From the NCBI RefSeq assembly GCF_020329435.1, contig NZ_JAGKJK010000004.1, positions 462,066 through 526,065 of the forward strand: a DNA stretch of 64,000 nt. The letters are read 5' to 3'. This DNA comes from Bradyrhizobium hereditatis. GTDB taxonomy: Bacteria; Pseudomonadota; Alphaproteobacteria; Rhizobiales; Xanthobacteraceae. The notes beneath the pieces are model-generated. The model searched no databases and was not told where the DNA came from. It worked only from the letters and a program-made list of their open reading frames with translations. Each line of letters begins with the position of its first letter. Within the stretch, counting starts at the first letter, position 1. Below are positions 53,586-62,637 of this stretch, piece by piece. The position numbers and the translations under genes were made by a program.

Positions 53586-54350
53586 TCAGCGTGCCGTAAC
53601 AGCGTCAGCGAACAAGAGATCGTGGATCTGCTTTTCCAGCCGCGCCGCACTGCCATCCTCGCCGGAGACCTTGTCGACATCGACCACCTCAGCCTTAACC
53701 CGGCCGGGATGCGGTGACAGCAGCAGGATGCGGTTGCCGATCTTGATCGCTTCCGCGATCGAATGGGTGACGAACAGGACGGTGAACTTGGTCTCCGCCC
53801 AGAGCTGCAGCAATTCGTCCTGGCAGGTGCGCCGCGTCAGTGCATCGAGCGCAGCGAACGGCTCGTCCATCAGCAGAATATCCGGCTCCATCGCCATACC
53901 GCGCGCGATCGCAACCCGCTGCTTCATGCCGCCGGATAGCGTGTGCGGATAGGCATCGACGACGCGCGTGAGGCTGACCTTCTCGATATAGGCCCGCGCC
54001 CGCATCTCGGCGTCCTTGCGCGGCAGCTTCCGCGTCATTAGAAGCGGAAACATCACGTTCTCCAGCACGGTCTTCCACGGCAGAAGCTGGTCGAACTCCT
54101 GGAAGATCATCATGCGGTCGGCGCCGGGCTCCGATATCTCCCGGCCCGAGATTCGCATCTTGCCTTCGCTCGGCTTCATATAGCCGCCGACGGCCTTTAG
54201 CAGCGTCGACTTGCCGCAACCGGAGGGGCCAAGCAGCACGAAGCGATCGGAGCGATCGACGGTGAAGCTGACCCGCTCGGTCGCGGTCACGACCGCGCTC
54301 GAAGTCTTGTAGCGCAGCGTTACGTCACTGACATCGAGAAGCGCGGCCAT
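53586..54350 (-). CDS. ABC transporter ATP-binding protein, NitT/TauT family
   Basis: 254-aa ATPase. Walker A GPSGCGKSTLL, Q-loop FQEFDQLLPW, signature LSGGMKQRVAIARGM, Walker B ILLMDEPFAALD and H-loop FVTHSIAEA are complete. The D-loop FAALDALTR and the 'EFDQLLPW' Q-loop are typical of SsuB/TauB relatives. ATG at 54350 chosen; a TTG at 54359 overlaps the binding-protein stop (TTGA) and could be used instead. The C-terminal 30 residues extend beyond the nucleotide-binding core. Confidence 0.92.
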   Translation of the reverse strand: MAALLDVSDVTLRYKTSSAVVTATERVSFTVDRSDRFVLLGPSGCGKSTLLKAVGGYMKPSEGKMRISGREISEPGADRMMIFQEFDQLLPWKTVLENVMFPLLMTRKLPRKDAEMRARAYIEKVSLTRVVDAYPHTLSGGMKQRVAIARGMAMEPDILLMDEPFAALDALTRRTCQDELLQLWAETKFTVLFVTHSIAEAIKIGNRILLLSPHPGRVKAEVVDVDKVSGEDGSAARLEKQIHDLLFADAVTAR

Positions 54351-54355
54351 GTCGA

Positions 54356-55372
54356 TCAATTGCCCTTCAGGTCATGCGCGACCGGCAGATAATAGTCGGT
54401 GAAAGCCTTGGGCATGGTCTTGAGCGTGCCGACCTTGTGCAGATGGGCGGCGAATTTCATGGTGCCCTGCGGCTGCAGGTTCCATTCCATCATGCCGGGC
54501 TCCTTGAGCCATGCCAGCAGATCCTCGACGCTGGTCTTGTCGCCGGTGACTTCCTTGTAGATCTCGACGGCGGTCTTGGTATCGCCGCGGATCAGGTCGT
54601 GGGCTTCCTTGGTGGCGTCGCGCACGGCCTGCACGATCTTGGGATTGGCGTCGGCGAATTTGGTCGTGGTGAAGAACTGTGCCTGGCTGAGCGGTCCGCC
54701 CATCACGTCAGGCGAGAACAGCACGACATGCGCGCCGGGCACGTTCTTCATTTCGAGGAAGGTGAAGGGCGGAATTGCAAAGTGATTGCGCACTTCGTGC
54801 TGGGCGTTGGTCATCGCCACATAGGCGTCGGGATGGCCTAGCTGCACGGTGTTGGCGTCGAGCTTCGACCACTGGTCGGCACCGAAAGCCTCACTGGCCG
54901 CGATCTGCAGCACGATCGCCTGCGTCGAGACCTTCACGGTGGGCACGGCGATCTTGTCGTTCGGGCCAAAATCCTTGATCGACTTGATATTCGGGTCGCG
55001 GCTGATCAGCGTCATCGGCTGCGCCGAGGTGGCGACGATGCCCTTGACGCCGCCGCGCGTGCGATCCCAAAGCAATAGAAGATTGCCGGTTCCGGTGTTG
55101 AGGATATCGACGCTGCCGGCCAGCAGCGCGTCGGTCTGCGCGCCGCCGCCGCTCAAGTTCACCCATTTGGTGGTGACGCCGGGGACGCCGAGAGCCGCTG
55201 CATGCTTCTCGATCAGCTTGTTCTTTTCCATGATGTGGGAAGGCATGTAGAAGATGCCCGGCTGCCGCGACAGCGTGATCTCTGATTTCTGCTGGGCCGA
55301 CGCCGGCGAGCCCGGCAGCATCATCAGCATCGCAATGGCGCCCGCGCAGGCGCTCCATACCCTGTTTTTCAT
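54356..55372 (-). CDS. ABC transporter substrate-binding protein, NitT/TauT family
   Basis: 338-aa periplasmic binding protein with a signal peptide (ending SPASAQQ). The fold is that of SsuA/ThiY-like proteins: SRQPGIFYMPSHIMEKNKLIEKHA, VNLSGGGAQTDALLAGSVDILNTGTGNLL and KDFGPNDKIAVPTVKVSTQAIVLQ. The ligand is unknown; linkage to a dehydratase and lactonase suggests a sugar acid or lactone rather than a sulfonate. ATG 55372 with GGAGGAG upstream. First gene of the operon, divergent from a GntR regulator across a perfect palindrome. Confidence 0.92.
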   Translation of the reverse strand: MKNRVWSACAGAIAMLMMLPGSPASAQQKSEITLSRQPGIFYMPSHIMEKNKLIEKHAAALGVPGVTTKWVNLSGGGAQTDALLAGSVDILNTGTGNLLLLWDRTRGGVKGIVATSAQPMTLISRDPNIKSIKDFGPNDKIAVPTVKVSTQAIVLQIAASEAFGADQWSKLDANTVQLGHPDAYVAMTNAQHEVRNHFAIPPFTFLEMKNVPGAHVVLFSPDVMGGPLSQAQFFTTTKFADANPKIVQAVRDATKEAHDLIRGDTKTAVEIYKEVTGDKTSVEDLLAWLKEPGMMEWNLQPQGTMKFAAHLHKVGTLKTMPKAFTDYYLPVAHDLKGN

Positions 55373-55408
55373 TGTGCATCTCCTCCGGCCTCATTGACGC
55401 TTCGACGC

Positions 55409-55434
55409 AGATGCACTAATGTATTAGTGCATCT
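55409..55434. promoter_or_regulatory. Perfect 26-bp palindromic operator candidate
   Basis: Two 12-bp arms, AGATGCACTAAT and its exact reverse complement, flank a central GT. It lies between the divergent transporter operon (start 55372) and the GntR gene (start 55470), 36-62 nt from the former. Placement and symmetry fit the operator of the adjacent FCD-type GntR regulator. Confidence 0.8.
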
Positions 55435-55469
55435 GAAGCAAGTCCCTTTCTGAAACGGCCGGCCGTCCG

Positions 55470-56189
55470 ATGGCTCCCCCGCAAATCGTTTCCCGCCGCG
55501 CTGCTCCGCGATCCGTCGGCCGGCTGGATCGCGATCGCCAGGCTGCGCCGCAGGTGTTCGAGCGCCTCCGCGGCATGATCATTTCGCTGGAGCTGCCGCC
55601 GGGATCTCCGCTGTCGCGCGCGGCGCTTGCCGCCCAGTTTGGCGTGAGTTCGACGCCGATCCGCGATGCGCTGATGCGGCTCGAGGAGGAAGGCCTCGTC
55701 GACGTCTTTCCCCAATACGCCACGGTGGTCAGCCGGGTCGACGTGCGGCTGGCGCAGCAGGCCCATTTCCTGCGGCAGGCAGTGGAACTTGAAATCGTGC
55801 GCGGGCTGGCGCTCCAGCACGATGAAGCGCTCCTCATCGAGCTTCACGCCACGATCGCCCGCCAGCAGCAATATGCAAAGGCCGGCGACTTCGAGAAGTT
55901 CATGGCCGCCGACAACGAGTTCCACAGCCAGCTCTACACGGCTGCCGACAAGCAGGACATCTGGTCGCTGGTCCGCAGCCGCAGCGGACATATCGACCGG
56001 CTGCGCCGCATGCACCTGCCCTCGCCCGGCAAGGCCCAGGATATCGTGCGGCATCACAAGTTGATCACGAAAGCAATCGATGCCGGTGAGGTGGAGGAGG
56101 CGCAGAAGCATCTGCGCACCCATCTGTCAGGCACGCTCAGCGAACTTGCGCGAATTCGGTCGCGTTATCCGGAATATCTCAGCAACTGA
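55470..56189 (+). CDS. GntR family regulator, FCD subfamily
   Basis: 239-aa repressor. The winged helix spans about residues 22-90 (QVFERLRGMIISLELPPGSPL, LAAQFGVSSTPIRDALMRLEEEGLV), and the all-helical FCD effector domain follows (LRQAVELEIVRGLA, NEFHSQLYTAA, HHKLITKAIDAGE), with the His and Asp/Asn positions that bind metal and carboxylate ligands. It most likely represses the divergent transporter-dehydratase operon and responds to a sugar acid. ATG at 55470. Confidence 0.92.
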   Translation: MAPPQIVSRRAAPRSVGRLDRDRQAAPQVFERLRGMIISLELPPGSPLSRAALAAQFGVSSTPIRDALMRLEEEGLVDVFPQYATVVSRVDVRLAQQAHFLRQAVELEIVRGLALQHDEALLIELHATIARQQQYAKAGDFEKFMAADNEFHSQLYTAADKQDIWSLVRSRSGHIDRLRRMHLPSPGKAQDIVRHHKLITKAIDAGEVEEAQKHLRTHLSGTLSELARIRSRYPEYLSN

Positions 56190-56472
56190 TCCGTTCCTGG
56201 TCCTGGCATGCGGCCTGCGCCTGGCCGAATCGCACCCGCATGCGCGGCATTGGTATTTGTCTGCCCAGCAATATGCGCATGGCGGCGCTGTCTCCAGTCT
56301 GCAGAAACCGTTCCGGCCGGCCGACCCGCCGCCGTCACCAGCTGCCTGGAAGCCGCCCAGCGCGGCTCGCCGCGTGCTGCCGGCGGTGTTGCTTCCTCCC
56401 CGTGATGCGCCATAGCATCCGATTGGTCCGGCGGCTTGCCGGGCCCGAGGCAGAGGGCGGGCGAATACCGAC

Positions 56473-59400
56473 ATGACGCTCACGACCAGGCTAGCCATCG
56501 CGATGATTGCGCTGGTTGCGATCGCGGTCACCGCGGTTGGATGGCTGAGCTATCGCAATCTGGAACAGGCGCTGCTGCAGCGCGCCCGTGACCGCATCGA
56601 GACGCACTCGCGGCAGCTCGCGACCGATCTCGAGTATTACGCGGCCGGCGCGACCGGAGATGTCGCGGGCTTTCGCTCGGCAGTTGCGCTGCACGGACTG
56701 GTTCGCGCCCGCACAGCGGGCGGCATCGACCCGATTGATGGTGTGTCTGAAAAAACCTGGCGTGAACGGATTGCAAAGCGTTTTGCGGCCGAGCTCGAAG
56801 CCAAGCCAACCTATGCAATGTTTCGGATCATCGGCCTCGATGATGGTGGCCGCGAACTGGTCCGCGTGGACCGCAATGGCCCGAACGGCGCGGTCAGGAT
56901 CGTGCCGGAGTCTGGCCTGCAGAAGCGAGGAGATCGTGGCTACTTCCAGGAAACCATCAGGCTGGGACCCACCCAGCTCTACGTCTCGCCGCTCGATCTG
57001 GGCCGCTTCAACGGGCTGATCGAGGAGGTGCATCGGCCGACCATTCGCGTTGCGACGCCGATCTTCACGGAGGACGGCAAGCCGTTTGGCATTTTCATGA
57101 TCAATGTCGACATGCGGCGCGCGTTCGACCGCATCAGGTCGTCGGTATGGCCGGGCGAAACGATCTACGTCGTCAATCGGCAGGGCGATTATCTCATTCA
57201 TCCCGATCGTTCGCGCGAATTCGGCTGGTTGCTCGGCACCGCTAACGACTGGAAGGCCGATTTCCCGCATCTGGCCTCGCAGGCCGGGGCGAAGCAAGGC
57301 AGTGCCGATATCGTCCCTGACCAAGCGGGCCTATCCAATGGAGTAGCATTTGCGCCTGCTATCCTGGCCGGCTCTGAATGGGTTGCGGTCATCGAAACAA
57401 CCCCCAACGCCGTGATCATGGCGCCGGCCGCGAGCATCAGGAATACGTCACTGCTGGTCGGAGGGATCGCGGTGTTGTGCGCGGCTGTGCTGGCGCTCCT
57501 GATCGCGAGGTCGTTGACGCGGCCGATCGTCCGATTGACCGAAGCCGTTCAAGGTGTGGCCGGCAAAGGAAAGGTCACCATTCCCGTCGAGGCGCGCGGC
57601 GAGACGGGCGTGCTTGCGCGCGCATTCGCTCGAGCCATCGAGGAGATCAATGCAAAGACCGCGGCGCTCCAGCAGGAAGTCCAGGAGCATCGCCGCACCG
57701 TGGCGGCGCGCGACCATCACGCCGAGCGGGAGCGACTGTTCAGCGCAGCCGTCGAGTCCTCCAACGACGCCATCATCACGACGTCGCTCGACGGCACGAT
57801 TACCGGCTGGAACTCGGCGGCGGAGCGACTGTACGGCTACACAGCTGCGGAAGCCGCAGGAAAGAATATTTCGCTGCTCGTTCCCGTGGACCGGTTACCG
57901 GAGGTTCACGACACGCTGCGCCGAATCGGCTGCGGCGAAAGCATCGAGCACAATGAAACCGTCCGTCTGCGACAGGATGGCCGGCGGGTCGAGGTCTCGC
58001 TCAGCATCTCGCCGATCAAGTCGCCTTCGGGAGCGATCATCGGCATTTCGAAGGTGGCGCGCGACATCACCGAAGCCAACAAGACCCAACAGGTGCTGCG
58101 GCAACAGACCGAGGAGCTTCGCCGCATCTTCGAGACCTCGCAGGATCTGATCATGGTGATGGATTCCCGCGGATTTCTCGTTCAGATCAGTCCGAGTTGC
58201 GAGACCATCCTAGGCTACCGGCCGGAGGAAATGATCGGTCGCAGCGGCGTCGACTTCATTCATCCCGATCATCTCGAGACCTCCCGCGAGGAAATGCGCG
58301 CAGCACGGCGCGGACAGCATCCGAAGATTTCCGACACGCGCTGCATTCACAAGGACGGACGAGAGGTGTGGCTGTCATGGCTCGGGACATGGTCCGAGCC
58401 GGTCAAACGCTTCTTCTTCGTCGGCCGTGACATGACCGAGAGCCGGCTGGCGCAGGAGACGTTGCGGGAAAGCGAGCAGCTCGCGCGCGGCATCATCGAC
58501 ACCGCGCTCGACGCCTTCGTCCAGATCGACGAGAAGGGCCTTATCCGCGACTGGAATGCGCAGGCGGAGAACATCTTTGGCTGGCCGCGCGACGAAGCCC
58601 TCGGCAGGAATGTGTTCGATCTGATGGGCCGGCCGGACGGACCTCTCAGGCAGGCCCTGCAAGCCTTCCTGCTTTCCGGCAACGAGGTGGTCCGCCAGCC
58701 GCGCCGCGAACTCCCGATCAGGCGGCGGGATGGAAAGGAGATCATGGTGGAGCTGAGCATCGCCGCGCTGAGGACGCGCGGCGGCTTCGTGTTCAACGCA
58801 TTCGTCCGCGATCTCACCGATAAGATAGCAGCCGAGGACAGGATCCGGCAGGCCGAGAAGATGGAGGCGATGGGACAGCTCACCGGCGGCATCGCGCACG
58901 ATTTCAACAACATCCTGACGGTGATCACGGGAACGATCGAGATCCTCGCCGACGCCGTCAAGGGCGAGCCGCAGCTCGCCGCGATCACCCGAATGATCGA
59001 CGAGGCAGCCTCGCGCGGCGCCGACCTCACCCAGCACCTGCTTGCATTCGCGCGCAAGCAACCGCTGGATCCGAAGGTAACCGACGTCAACATGCTGATC
59101 ATCGACACCGCGAAGCTGCTGCAGCGAACGCTCGGCGAGCATGTCGAGATCGAATCCGTGTTCGAGGACGAGACCTGTCCAGCGATCGTCGATCCCAATC
59201 AACTCGCCACCGCAATCCTCAACCTCGCCCTCAACGCACGCGACGCCATGCCCGACGGCGGCAAGCTGATCATCGAAACAGGCTTCGTCATGCTCGATGA
59301 TAATTATGCGAGAATGCACAGCGACGTCCGGCCCGGACGCTATGCCATGATCGCGGTAAGCGATACCGGGACCGGCATCCCGGCCGCGATTCTCGATAAA

Positions 59401-59973
59401 GTGTTCAACCCCTTCTTCACGTCGAAAGGTCCCGGCAAGGGCACCGGCCTTGGGCTCAGCATGGTGTACGGTTTCATCAAGCAGTCGGCCGGCCACGTCA
59501 TGATCTATAGCGAGGAAGGTCATGGCACCACGATCAAGATGTATCTGCCGCCGGCCATTGGCGCGTTGCCTGCGACCGAACCGGCGCTGGCGCCGGCCGT
59601 CGAGGGCGGCCATGAGACGATTCTGGTCGTGGAGGACGACAAGCTGGTGCGCGATTATGTGCTGGCGCAGTTGCGTTCGCTCGGCTACGTGACGCTGGAT
59701 GCGGCGAATGCGACGGAAGCCCTTGCGCTCGTCCACACCGGCCACGCCTTCGACCTGCTGTTCACCGACGTGATCATGCCCGGCATGAACGGGCGCCAGC
59801 TTGCCGACGAGATAATGAAAGTCAGACCCCGGCTAAAGGTGCTGTTCACCTCGGGCTACACCGAGAATGCCATCATTCATCACGGCCGGCTCGACGAGGG
59901 AGTCTTGCTGCTTGCCAAGCCCTATCGGAAATCGGACATGGCAATCATGATCCGCAAGGCGCTCGCCGATTGA
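56473..59973 (+). CDS. Hybrid sensor histidine kinase with cache, HAMP, three PAS and receiver domains
   Basis: 1166-aa membrane kinase. TM1 (about residues 7-26) and TM2 (about 330-350) enclose a large periplasmic cache sensor (MFRIIGLDDGGRELVRVDR, GYFQETIRLGP). HAMP follows TM2, then three PAS domains (near 430, 555 and 680). The HWE/HisKA-type dimerisation helix holds H809 in GGIAHDFNNIL, the ATPase domain has N, G1 and G2 boxes (LNLALNARDAMPDGG, VSDTGTGIP, GKGTGLGLSMVYG), and a C-terminal receiver has D1099 in LLFTDVIMPGM. ATG at 56473. A FixJ/NarL-like regulator is convergent just downstream and could be a second phosphate acceptor. Confidence 0.93.
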   Translation: MTLTTRLAIAMIALVAIAVTAVGWLSYRNLEQALLQRARDRIETHSRQLATDLEYYAAGATGDVAGFRSAVALHGLVRARTAGGIDPIDGVSEKTWRERIAKRFAAELEAKPTYAMFRIIGLDDGGRELVRVDRNGPNGAVRIVPESGLQKRGDRGYFQETIRLGPTQLYVSPLDLGRFNGLIEEVHRPTIRVATPIFTEDGKPFGIFMINVDMRRAFDRIRSSVWPGETIYVVNRQGDYLIHPDRSREFGWLLGTANDWKADFPHLASQAGAKQGSADIVPDQAGLSNGVAFAPAILAGSEWVAVIETTPNAVIMAPAASIRNTSLLVGGIAVLCAAVLALLIARSLTRPIVRLTEAVQGVAGKGKVTIPVEARGETGVLARAFARAIEEINAKTAALQQEVQEHRRTVAARDHHAERERLFSAAVESSNDAIITTSLDGTITGWNSAAERLYGYTAAEAAGKNISLLVPVDRLPEVHDTLRRIGCGESIEHNETVRLRQDGRRVEVSLSISPIKSPSGAIIGISKVARDITEANKTQQVLRQQTEELRRIFETSQDLIMVMDSRGFLVQISPSCETILGYRPEEMIGRSGVDFIHPDHLETSREEMRAARRGQHPKISDTRCIHKDGREVWLSWLGTWSEPVKRFFFVGRDMTESRLAQETLRESEQLARGIIDTALDAFVQIDEKGLIRDWNAQAENIFGWPRDEALGRNVFDLMGRPDGPLRQALQAFLLSGNEVVRQPRRELPIRRRDGKEIMVELSIAALRTRGGFVFNAFVRDLTDKIAAEDRIRQAEKMEAMGQLTGGIAHDFNNILTVITGTIEILADAVKGEPQLAAITRMIDEAASRGADLTQHLLAFARKQPLDPKVTDVNMLIIDTAKLLQRTLGEHVEIESVFEDETCPAIVDPNQLATAILNLALNARDAMPDGGKLIIETGFVMLDDNYARMHSDVRPGRYAMIAVSDTGTGIPAAILDKVFNPFFTSKGPGKGTGLGLSMVYGFIKQSAGHVMIYSEEGHGTTIKMYLPPAIGALPATEPALAPAVEGGHETILVVEDDKLVRDYVLAQLRSLGYVTLDAANATEALALVHTGHAFDLLFTDVIMPGMNGRQLADEIMKVRPRLKVLFTSGYTENAIIHHGRLDEGVLLLAKPYRKSDMAIMIRKALAD

Positions 59974-60051
59974 ATTCCGCGGCAGCGCGCGCACCCAGCG
60001 CCACTGCAGCGCCGGTTGCAGCGGCTCATCTATAACCAGCACGGCCTGCAA

Positions 60052-60693
60052 TCAGACCTGGCCTTGTCGCTGCTGGGTCATCACGATCCGGACCAGATCG
60101 GCGGCATTCCGCGCGCCAAGTTTCTTCATGATATTGGCGCGGTGATCCTCAATCGTGCGCGGGCTGATGCCGAGATGTCGCCCGGCCTCCTTGTTGGAAG
60201 CGCCGGCAGTGAATTGCTCCAGCACTTCGCGTTCGCGTCGCGTGAGCGGCTCGCGCCCCGGGAAATGCAGCGTCGCGATACGCGACGGCGCATTCTGCGC
60301 CTGCCGACGCGCGTAGGCTTCGATCGCCTCTTCGAGCCTTGCCACGATTTCGCTGCCGCGGAACGGCTTTTCGATGAAGTCTAGCGCGCCATTCTTGATC
60401 GCGCTGACCGCCATGGCGATATCGCCCTGCCCCGAGACCATGAAGATCGGCGCAGGGTAGTCCTCGCCATGAAGCTCTTTCAGAATATCGAGACCGGACT
60501 TACCGGGGATATGCACATCGAGCAGGATGCAGGCCGGCGTCCGGGTTCGTGCAATCGCCAGCAAAGCGGCGCCGTCGGCGAAACAGATGACCTGATAGCC
60601 CGCTGCAGACAGGACCATCGAAAGCGTATCGCGAACGGCAGGGTCGTCATCGACCACGAAAATCTCCCCGCGGGAGGGGGCCTTTTCAGCCAT
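60052..60693 (-). CDS. Two-component response regulator, FixJ/NarL (LuxR-type HTH) family
   Basis: 213-aa regulator. The receiver domain has the acidic pair at D15-D17 (VVDDDPAV), phosphoacceptor D59 (LLDVHIPGKSG) and Lys in FIEKPF. The LuxR-type HTH is at about 148-205 (PLTRREREVLEQFTAGASNKEAGRHLGISPRTIEDHRANIMKKLGARN). The DFIEKPF segment and spacing resemble FixJ. ATG 60693. It ends 79 nt from the hybrid kinase gene, convergently. Confidence 0.93.
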   Translation of the reverse strand: MAEKAPSRGEIFVVDDDPAVRDTLSMVLSAAGYQVICFADGAALLAIARTRTPACILLDVHIPGKSGLDILKELHGEDYPAPIFMVSGQGDIAMAVSAIKNGALDFIEKPFRGSEIVARLEEAIEAYARRQAQNAPSRIATLHFPGREPLTRREREVLEQFTAGASNKEAGRHLGISPRTIEDHRANIMKKLGARNAADLVRIVMTQQRQGQV

Positions 60694-60738
60694 GTTCCAT
60701 CGTCCATGCGTGGTTGAATGTGACGCACACTCGGATAA

Positions 60739-60774
60739 CGGTATTCAACACCATACCGAACCGTATTTGTACGG
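60739..60774. promoter_or_regulatory. Pair of adjacent inverted repeats in a divergent promoter
   Basis: CGGTAT and ATACCG flank 8 nt (60739-60758), followed after 2 nt by CCGTA and TACGG around a 4-nt loop (60761-60774). They sit between the response regulator gene and the small unknown gene and could bind a dimeric regulator. Confidence 0.4.
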
Positions 60775-60834
60775 GACCTCTGCTTAACGCACAAGTAGCG
60801 ACGCACACCTAAAAAGTAATCGAGGAGTGCACTC

Positions 60835-61170
60835 ATGCGGGATGCATCGGCCGATGGCGTTGCACAAGCGGAAGACTACAACAATGTCAATCATGCCTTG
60901 GTTTCGGACCTTGTCGGCCTCATCGAGCACGTCCAGAACAGCCTGCAGCTGATCGAACAGACGATCGCGAGCGAAACATCGACCGACAGCCTCGAGAGTT
61001 CCACCAACGTCATCGTGCTCGATGATGTGTCGCCGCGCTACATGAATGCCGCCGCCGCGTTGCAGGCCTGCGACGTCACTCTCGGAATTGCCGTGCGTTC
61101 CCTGCTGGACTCCAACAACAGCGATTGTTCCGCCGCGAGCGGGCCGGCCCTTTCGGTCATCGGGGCATAA
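60835..61170 (+). CDS. Small protein of unknown function
   Basis: 111-aa acidic protein that I do not recognise. It appears mostly helical (VNHALVSDLVGLIEHVQNSLQLIEQTIASE) with a Ser/Asp-rich middle (STDSLESSTNVIVLDDVSPRYMNAAAALQACDVTLGIAVRSLL). The ATG at 60835 has GGAG 8 nt upstream and codon use looks normal, so I think it is real. No signal peptide or TM helix. It lies beside the chemotaxis operon on the opposite strand and could belong with the divergent response regulator. Confidence 0.65.
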   Translation: MRDASADGVAQAEDYNNVNHALVSDLVGLIEHVQNSLQLIEQTIASETSTDSLESSTNVIVLDDVSPRYMNAAAALQACDVTLGIAVRSLLDSNNSDCSAASGPALSVIGA

Positions 61171-61408
61171 CGAGGTCGCTCCGCCGCAAATGCGCATCCA
61201 GATTTTTTCGCGCCCCGCCTCCTGCAATCGCTGCCTGGTGTCCGGCATGCCACTGATGCACCGCCGCAGGCGGATGCCGCCAGCACGATGGAAAAGCTCG
61301 ATGCGTCGCTCAACAATGTGAGCCAAGGCCACTTGCGTGTTCGGGCCGTACGATCGCCAAGATCGTCTGCGCTGCGCCGAAGCTGTCTAATTCGGCAGCA
61401 CGGCCGCC

Positions 61409-61732
61409 TCAGTGCGTCGCCTCTTCGGCCTTTGACGAGGCACCCGATTTTTTCTTGCCGTGCTTGCCTCTCAGGAAACGAATATCCATTTCGGTGCCGT
61501 TGACGCGGACGAGTTCGCACCGGCGATAGGCGAGGCCGGTCGACGACAGCAGCAAGAAGAACTCCTTCAGATTGAGACCTTGAATGGAGCCTTCCACGGT
61601 CAGCGTGGCGTCGGTGTCCGAGATCGCGTTGAGCTGACAATCCCTGCGCCAGGTTCCGTCGATCGCCATGATGCAGACATCATAGCCTCTGCTGAACGTA
61701 ACCCGCTCCGCGCCCTTGCCGTCCTCAGCCAT
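61409..61732 (-). CDS. PilZ-like domain protein, last gene of the chemotaxis operon
   Basis: 107-aa protein with a PilZ-type barrel: RVTFSRGYDVCIMAIDGTWRRDCQLNAISDTDATLTVEG, then EFFLLLSSTGLAYRRCELVRVNGTEMDIRF. The canonical cyclic-di-GMP motifs RxxxR and D/NxSxxG are imperfect (RVTFSR and NAISDTD), so ligand binding is doubtful. The C-terminus is a basic tail (RGKHGKKKSG). It follows cheR after 3 nt, so it is surely co-transcribed and may tune motility. Confidence 0.82.
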   Translation of the reverse strand: MAEDGKGAERVTFSRGYDVCIMAIDGTWRRDCQLNAISDTDATLTVEGSIQGLNLKEFFLLLSSTGLAYRRCELVRVNGTEMDIRFLRGKHGKKKSGASSKAEEATH

Positions 61733-61735
61733 CGC

Positions 61736-62608
61736 TCACCGTCCTGCCATCGCCGCGATTTTTGGCATCGCCGCGCCGCCCTGCGCAGATGCTGCACGCG
61801 CGCCGCTCGGCCGATAAAGACCGCGCTTGTCCGGAAATGGCTTGAACACATCAGTCAAACCGACGACGGTTTCCGCCGCGCCCAGCACCAGGAAGCCATC
61901 GCCTTCCATCGCCCTGGCGAGGCGGCCGAAGATGTTGATCTTGGTTTCCTGATCGAAATAGATCAGGACGTTCCGGCAGAAGATAACGTCGAAGGTGCCG
62001 AGCTGGGAAAAATCGTGTAGCAGGTTGAGCTGCCGGTGCTGCACCATGGCCCGCAGCTCCGGATTGATCTGCCACAACTCACCATTCTGTTTGAAATATT
62101 TGACGAGCAGTTGAATCGGAAGGCCGCGCTGAACCTCGAACTGGCTGTAGACGCCCGACTTCGATTTCTCGAGGACTTCCGTCGACAGGTCGGTCGCGAT
62201 GATCTCGACGCGCCACCCCGCAAGCGTCGCGCCCATTTCCTTCAGCGACATGGCGAGCGAATATGGTTCCTGGCCGGTCGAGCCGGCGGCGCACCATATC
62301 CTGATGCTCTTGCGGGCGGCGCGCGCCTTCAACATCTCCGGTATGATCGTATCGCGGAAATGTTCGAACGGCACCTTGTCGCGGAAGAAGAAGGTCTCGT
62401 TGGTGGTCATGGCTTCGACCACCTGGGCAATGATCGACGACGATCCGCCCTTCATCTTCTGCACGAGTTCGCCGATGCCCGGCAGGCCGCACTTGCGCGA
62501 CAACGGAAGCAGGCGGCTTTCGATCAGATACTGCTTGTCTGCGGACAGGTCGAGACCGGAATGGTCCTTCAGGATCTTACGCAGGTACTCATAGTCTGGC
62601 GGAGTCAC
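61736..62608 (-). CDS. cheR: Chemotaxis protein methyltransferase CheR
   Basis: 290-aa enzyme that methylates receptor glutamates using S-adenosylmethionine. The N-terminal helical domain (DYEYLRKILKDHSGLDLSADKQYLIESRL) precedes the Rossmann domain: RIWCAAGSTGQEPYSLAM (SAM loop), IIATDLSTEVLEKSKSGVYS and DVIFCRNVLIYFD. The motif TNETFFFRD is complete. GTG at 62608 with GAGG upstream. A Gly/Ala-rich 30-residue tail follows the core. Confidence 0.95.
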   Translation of the reverse strand: MTPPDYEYLRKILKDHSGLDLSADKQYLIESRLLPLSRKCGLPGIGELVQKMKGGSSSIIAQVVEAMTTNETFFFRDKVPFEHFRDTIIPEMLKARAARKSIRIWCAAGSTGQEPYSLAMSLKEMGATLAGWRVEIIATDLSTEVLEKSKSGVYSQFEVQRGLPIQLLVKYFKQNGELWQINPELRAMVQHRQLNLLHDFSQLGTFDVIFCRNVLIYFDQETKINIFGRLARAMEGDGFLVLGAAETVVGLTDVFKPFPDKRGLYRPSGARAASAQGGAAMPKIAAMAGR

Positions 62609-62637
62609 GGAAGCCTCTCAAGGGCAAGCGGATAGGT

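Noticed and set aside
61171..61408. Possible small gene on the plus strand (MEKLDASLNNVSQG...)
   Set aside because: There is no convincing ribosome binding site, it overlaps the PilZ-like gene on the other strand, and there is no family resemblance.
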